Source of the DNA: Talinum fruticosum
Taxonomy: Eukaryota; Streptophyta; Magnoliopsida; Caryophyllales; Talinaceae
NCBI GenBank assembly: GCA_021018815.1
Contig: JAITYX010000011.1
Coordinates: forward strand, 4,664,501-4,728,500
Direction: 5' to 3'
Length of the DNA stretch: 64,000 nucleotides
Below, piece by piece: positions 59,646 to 64,000 of this stretch. The notes below the pieces were generated by a model that did not search any database, was not told the DNA's origin, and saw only the letters and a program-made list of their open reading frames with translations. Each line of letters opens with the position of its first letter. Within the stretch, counting starts at the first letter, position 1. Made by a program: the position numbers and the translations under genes.

Positions 59646-59690
59646 CTAAAGCCTAGAAAATAACCGGGATCGGTGTGAAAATAAAGACAT
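59646..59690. repeat. Fold-back junction in the Tat 3' LTR
   Basis: GAAAATAACCGGGATCGG (59651-59668) followed by TGTGAAAATAAAG copies, in reversed orientation, LTR text found at 47358-47392. Immediately after, GGTGTTTTCACACCGATC resumes the LTR in plus orientation, so the two arms nearly form an inverted repeat. An imperfect extra copy of GATCGGTATTTTCC...GGCCCTAAAGCCT precedes it. Confidence 0.55.
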
Positions 59691-60012
59691 ATTGGTGTTT
59701 TCACACCGATCCGGCCCTAAAGCCTCAAGGCGGACCTGAACCTTAATTTTATTTATCATTCAATTAGAAAATAATATCCCGTTAGTTCTGAAAATAATTT
59801 ATAAGATTAAAAAAATTAATAAAATTTTCATTCAAAATTTACCTAAATTAGATTTAATAAAATTCGGAAATCATAATAAAAGTTTCATCCCCACTTTCTA
59901 AAATGCATCTTCAAAACCCTAACATCATTTTCCAACTTTAGAAACACTTACGCCAAGCCAATCGTGGGAAGCTCAGCTGGTCCCGATGGGGCTGGCGGCC
60001 GTGGTTCCTACA
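59686..60012 (+). repeat. Tat 3' LTR, last ~330 bp, original orientation
   Basis: It matches 41550-41873 of the 5' LTR (ATTAGAAAATAATATCC, AAAAGTTTCATCCCCACTTT) and ends GTGGTTCCTACA. About 90 bp of LTR between this part and the inverted part are missing. Confidence 0.85.
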
Positions 60013-60760
60013 AGCAGACTATTTATAGAAGCCTCAAGCACAAGATTTCAACCGACAAATGGAAAAAGAGAGAGACCAATCTGATTATACTTCTCTAGCA
60101 TACAACTCCTACATTGTAATCTTATTTTCTAAGTTGTATTCCCACAATCATAAATCTTGTAATACTTGTAATCTCTTTCTACACATTTACGTCTGATCGA
60201 GTTGATAAGGGAACTTTAACTCGGTTGTCCCTAGGTGATAAGGAAACTTCATCTAGGTGGTCCCAAGTTGATAAGGTAACTTTAATTTGGAATTACTAGG
60301 TCAATCGGATAAGGTAAATTCGAGTTTGGGAAAAATTGTAATAGATTTGTTTGGGAACAAATCTGGGTAGTTTTATTCATTGTAATTGAGGATTCAATTA
60401 GTGGATTTGACTTGGTATCTATATTGACATTGTCCGTGGTTTTCTACCCGAGGAGGATTTCCATGTATCTCCGACATGTTATTTTTCTCTCTTCTCTGTC
60501 TAAGTCACTCGGATTCGGTTATGACCTTAATTGAGCTCAAACTCAATATTCTCTTAACATTATGAGTCTTCGCTTCTCGAACTTCGAACTTCACCTCTGT
60601 TTGAGTCACTTTAAACTCATATATGTTTCGAGTTCAAATTAATTCTTAAGAACTTCAATTTCCGCAAAAGTCTTCCATCACTCTATTCAGCCCCCTCCCC
60701 CAAGGTGATTTGTCCTCCCCCTCCCCCAAGGTGATTTATCCTCTCCAAGTTGAATCTTCA
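60013..60760 (+). repeat. E2 3' LTR, second part
   Basis: It resumes as GCAGACTATTTATAGAAGCC and ends CTTCA at 60760. The two parts sum to 1700 bp against 1712 for the 5' LTR. A short direct repeat built on CCCAAGGTGATTTNTCCTC occurs near the end (60700-60745). Confidence 0.88.
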
Positions 60761-62035
60761 TCCACCCCTAGTGTTTTGCCCACCATTGTTGGAGCCATTT
60801 GTCTTATGTGAATTAGCCCCCCGATCCAAAGATGTGCCACCAACGGTGGCAAAAACGCTTAATGGCCAGGAGGATCACGTTCCTTGAATAACTTCAAGTG
60901 TTCATAAAAAATCAACTTGGAATGCAAATTATCAAAAGAACTGGAGCCAGGGAACATAGAGTAAATAGTAATTAATCCTTTATATACAGTTAAATTAAAA
61001 TAACCCAGCAGTAGTATATTGAATGAGTTCCAAGGCAAACATAGTGGATTGACTAGCGGCAAGCAGAGTCAGACAATTATTTTGATTTGTCGCAGGTATT
61101 CATCCCTGGTTTGGTTATCATCTTTAGAAAAAATTTGTAAGAATACATTTCAAATCTAAAGCCCTAGCAAGGCTTGGGGTATTGAATCGAGTTTCCAAAT
61201 GCTTCCAAATATCAAAAGAATGATGCAGATCACGAATCTCGCACAAGAGATCCTTGAAAATAATAGCAAAAATCCAAGAACAAACGAGTTGATCTACCTG
61301 AAGCGAGTAACTATAACCAGGATTGTGTTGTTGAAAACCGTTAAAGGAGATGTGCGACAAAGGCATAATAATAATGCCATCAAGAAGCCTACTAATTTGA
61401 TGCATGATCACAAATGAGAAGAATTGAGTATGCCAGGACAGATAATCATCCACGACAGCAAGGATGGTGATTACGTATGTCATGATATTGATGGTTCAGA
61501 TGTTTGACGTCAAGGAAGACCGCCGATTTTGAGTAGACCAGGCAACGTCCATGGAAGAGCCAACCGAGGAATAGGGGGCGTAGTTGGGCCAAGGGGCCAC
61601 GAATAAGGAATACTGGCAATGGGAAACGATGAGACAAGGGTTGCAATGGGCGGTGTAGAATTATATTCGTGGTCAACAGCAAAGGACGCAACAAGAGAAG
61701 GTGTGGAAGGCGTCCAAGTGAAGTAAGGCAGAGGACCTGACGAAACAGAAGAGGGAGAGGGACTTGAGCGCGGTGGTGGAAACACAACAGAGCAGGGAAG
61801 TGCTGTCAAGATAAAGGCTATAGAAGTGTCAAGAAGAACTGCAAAAGAGGCCACAGAAGAGTTAGGGATTACTAAGAGGTGGGCATAGAAGGATCAAGAG
61901 GAGATGAAGCCATGGTAATTGGCGTGAGCTGGGAGAAGAAGCAACGAGAAAAAAAAAACAAACGATAGTCGCCATGAGAAGAAGAAAGAGACCAAAAATT
62001 AGAAAGTCCATTTTGGCTATGGTACCATATGTAAT
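60761..62035 (-). pseudogene. E3: minus-strand Copia, gag half
   Basis: ATG at 61913 gives MASSPLDPSMPTS and a Ser/Pro/Thr-rich start. It is followed by DDYLSWHTQFFSFVIMHQIS (about 61390-61450), DQLVCSWIFA, IWKHLETRFNTPSLARALDL (about 61145-61205) and DEYLRQIK (about 61070-61095): the UBN2-type gag of Copia. A weak primer-site match TGGTACCATAGCC lies at about 62012-62024 on minus. The rest of E3 is at 29061-29868 beyond E2. Its LTR could not be delimited. Confidence 0.72.
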
Positions 62036-62811
62036 TTTATTGTAAAATGACTTGCCCAACACAGGAGTCTACGTTTTGTAGTTATAGTCCTAGTTTAACT
62101 CATATTAAGAACCTTCATCGATCAAATGACTTGGTATGATCAATTGATTTTCCAAGCAAACCAATCTTCCCCAAATTTTAGCAATTCTTTCAAAATTTTA
62201 TTTGTATCTTCCAGGATTTAAGTAATTTAACTTCTAGGCTTGACTGACTACAGAAGCCCAGAACCAAGAGCCTTAAATTTTGATTTGTGTCTTGAAGGAT
62301 TTAACTAAATTCTTTATTCTCCCAACCTTACAATTTTCTTCCTACTTTTCCAAGTTTTAAATTGAATGTTGCATAGTGATATATCAAATAGGTTTTTAGA
62401 AACAAATTAATAAGGTTTGCATGCAATTGTAGAAATTGGATTGAAGAGAAAAAGGTTAGTGCTTTTTACATCATTTTTGTTGGTTTTGAATCTATCATCT
62501 CATTGGAATTGAGCTATTATTAGCTCAGACATAAAATTTTCTTATCACATATTTTCTCTATTTACTAAAGTCAAATTAAGAGTTCTTTTTCAAGGAGAAC
62601 ATGCGTCATGTTACTTGAACCAATCTGTATTGATTTTTTTAAAAAAATCCTTAATAAAAATAAGTAATTAAAAAAACTATAAAATGGTTGGCCCATTAGT
62701 AAGAAATCTCATTTCAACTGACATGAAAATTATCTTTATGACCAATTGGTTTAGAATTTCAATTAGTATATGGTACTCCTAGGAGTACAAATCGTCATGT
62801 ACTTCCGAAGT

Positions 62812-62952
62812 TAATTAATATATAATTGTATACTGATTAGTGTACAATTATACACTAATTAGCCATGAGAGTACATGATGGTTTATATTTTTGTACATTG
62901 ATCAATATACAATTATACATTAATTAATATACAATTATACACTAATTAACCT
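62812..62952. repeat. AT-rich inverted and direct repeats
   Basis: The unit ATACAATTATACANTAATTA and its near reverse complement TAATTAGTGTATAATTGT recur several times (62812-62870 and 62895-62950). Paired flanks GTACATGATGG/CATGTACTTC suggest a palindromic element, possibly a MITE. Confidence 0.55.
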
Positions 62953-63359
62953 CGAGACTACACGAGAATTTTCGTCAGAATTCCACCCAAAATTCATAAG
63001 ATAAAACCTAATTAAAACAACACAACCCTGAAAAAAAAAAAGAAAAAGCTAATGATCAATGGTGGAGACGAAAAGAATGGATTGTTGAAGTCTGGTGGGT
63101 GGTGGCTCTGCCAGCTAGAAAACGCCTGCTCCCTTCTAGAGGTTGCAAAATGGGATTGCCAAGCTCTTCTATATATACAACTCTTACTATAGGTCACATT
63201 TGCACAAGGTTTAAGGAGATTCAAACATATCCTTTTATTTCTACATGCATAGAGACTAATTTCAAAAGTCCTCTAGTATAAATAAGAGTGTTCAAGTTTG
63301 GGCCTTAAATGTTCTCTCCTGATGCTACAAAATCCACCTTCATCAATCCATTAGTAAGG

Positions 63360-63556
63360 ACATGTTCGTTTTGGCAATTAAAAACTAGTTATTAGCTATT
63401 ATGAGTTATTATGAGTTGTTATAATTGACTAAAATTAGTTGTTATGTTCAATTGATATTAGTTGTTATAATATGTTACTAATTGTTATGGTTAGTATTTA
63501 GTCATTACGAGCCGTTATTAGTTATTAATTGTTATAAACGTCAAAATGAATAAGTT
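63360..63556. mobile_element. MITE-like sequence
   Basis: The left end ACATGTTCGTTTTGGCAATT and right end (reverse complement) ACTTATTCATTTTGACGTTT match in most positions. The inside is AT-rich, non-coding, and built of TTAGTTATTA/GTTGTTATAA repeats. No exact target duplication was found, so the class is uncertain. Confidence 0.45.
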
Positions 63557-63582
63557 TTTTATCAAAAAATGGAGCAATGAAA

Positions 63583-64000
63583 CTAAGAGGTCGAAGATTG
63601 CGCATCCAAGCTCCCAACCTTATTATCCGCAGGATCCAATCGAAGAGCAGCTTCAAACCAAAGGAACACCCCATTTTCCATGATCATAATCTTATGTAAC
63701 TTGGATGACTGAGAAGAGTTGTAAGCATAACAACAACAAAAAAAAATCAATATTTCTAAGTACCTCTCGAGCTTCAGCTTTGAATGATTTAGCCAACTCC
63801 ATAAATCATTCATATCCAATAAGTTGACATCAGTCCAAAAGGACAATATCTCAATTTTAGACTAAGCCTCTCCAACCTGCTACTGGTACATAATCAATAA
63901 ACATAAATGCTTATTGCCACCTTCTAAGGGGAGTTCCCAATTCATCAGTAGATTTTCAACTCTAAGTAATTGTACCATAACTTTCTCATCAGAACAATAA
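63583..64000 (-). other. Possible 3' exons of a host gene at the window edge
   Basis: Minus-strand frames include YCSDEKVMVQLLRVENLLMN then WELPLEGGNKH (63885-63998, open to the edge). Nearby are LAKSFKAEARE followed by GTACTTAG (about 63760-63793), an AG acceptor near 63713, and MENGVFLWFEAALRLDPADN (63620-63683) ending at a stop near 63583. The text is protein-like and unlike any transposon here; the WFEAALRLDP piece resembles a TPR helix. Exon joins could not be fixed, and the gene is not recognised. Confidence 0.3.

Larger units (their letters stand above)
39876..60012 (+). mobile_element. Ty3/Tat-lineage retrotransposon with an internal 11.7-kb inversion
   Basis: 5' LTR 39876-41873, primer site, repeat-bearing leader, gag and protease read on plus. 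RT, RNase H, a second RNase H, integrase, polypurine tract and most of the 3' LTR read on minus. The last ~330 bp of the 3' LTR read on plus (59686-60012). The dual RNase H and the antisense 3' ORF mark the Tat lineage. Flanks GTAGA (39871-39875) and GCAGA (60014-60018) differ at one base. Un-flipping about 46177-57838 gives a normal gene order with a minus-strand Copia fragment inserted in the 3' LTR. Confidence 0.85.
29869..60760 (+). mobile_element. E2: SIRE-type Copia, gag-only, carrying nested insertions
   Basis: LTRs are 29869-31580 and, split by the Tat element, 38924-39875 plus 60013-60760. Flanks GCCAC (29864-29868) and TCCAC (60761-60765) match in four of five bases. Primer site, gag and polypurine tract are present, but no integrase, RT or RNase H was seen between gag (to about 38400) and the polypurine tract at 38909. 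It is therefore a gag-only, non-autonomous relative of E1. Nested inside are two solo LTRs (32117-34162 and 34592-37838) and the Tat element (39876-60012). The host sequence is Copia E3. Confidence 0.88.
62036..63582. other. AT-rich spacer with repeats
   Basis: No coding sequence recognised. It should contain the E3 5' LTR at its left, but the boundaries are not clear. TATATATA at 63170-63177 could be a promoter element, with no gene assigned. Confidence 0.4.

Overview
This is plant nuclear DNA, most likely from a eudicot. Two ordinary intron-containing plant genes (an IWS1-like elongation factor and a plastid-targeted membrane protein, both on the minus strand) sit among nested LTR retrotransposons, plant LINEs, solo LTRs and AT-rich spacers. 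No tRNA, rRNA, CRISPR or bacterial features were seen. Reading frames of nearly all transposon genes are broken, so they were recognised by motifs across frames.

Layout. 1-299: 5' end of the IWS1-like gene. 413-1939: AT-rich spacer. 1940-6117 plus 17085-17693: one minus-strand LINE (LINE-A), split by a Copia element of the SIRE/Maximus type (E1, 6118-17079; 5-bp target duplication AGTAG; LTRs of 1584 and 1579 bp; gag-pro-int-RT-RH followed by an env-like region with its own TATA box). 17694-17770: (ATT)n array. 17771-19196: truncated Ty3 LTR. 19597-24950: the plastid membrane-protein gene, with a 1242-bp solo LTR in one intron and one apparent 1-nt frameshift. 25630-29060: a Ty3 gag-protease fragment interrupted by a second, 5'-truncated LINE. 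29061-29868 plus 60761-62035: a minus-strand Copia (E3), split by a second SIRE-type Copia (E2, 29869-60760).

E2 has kept gag but no visible pol. It carries two solo LTRs inside gag (2.0 kb and 3.2 kb) and a roughly 20-kb Ty3 element of the Tat lineage inside its 3' LTR (39876-60012). In that Tat element, gag and protease read on the plus strand, but RT, two RNase H domains, integrase and most of the 3' LTR read on the minus strand. A Copia fragment is also split into two opposite-strand halves. One inversion of about 11.7 kb (about 46177-57838) explains all of this: flipping it back rejoins both the Tat polyprotein and the Copia integrase in order. Between Tat integrase and 3' LTR, antisense to pol, lies a decayed ORF resembling the plant mobile domain, with a TATA box and intron-like splice sites. 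This looks like a captured host gene.

62036-64000: spacer with AT-rich repeats, a MITE-like sequence and a possible host-gene 3' end at the edge. Many frameshifts and LTR-LTR differences in E1 fall at CG-containing ACTCGG-like sites, so part of the apparent decay may be consensus error.
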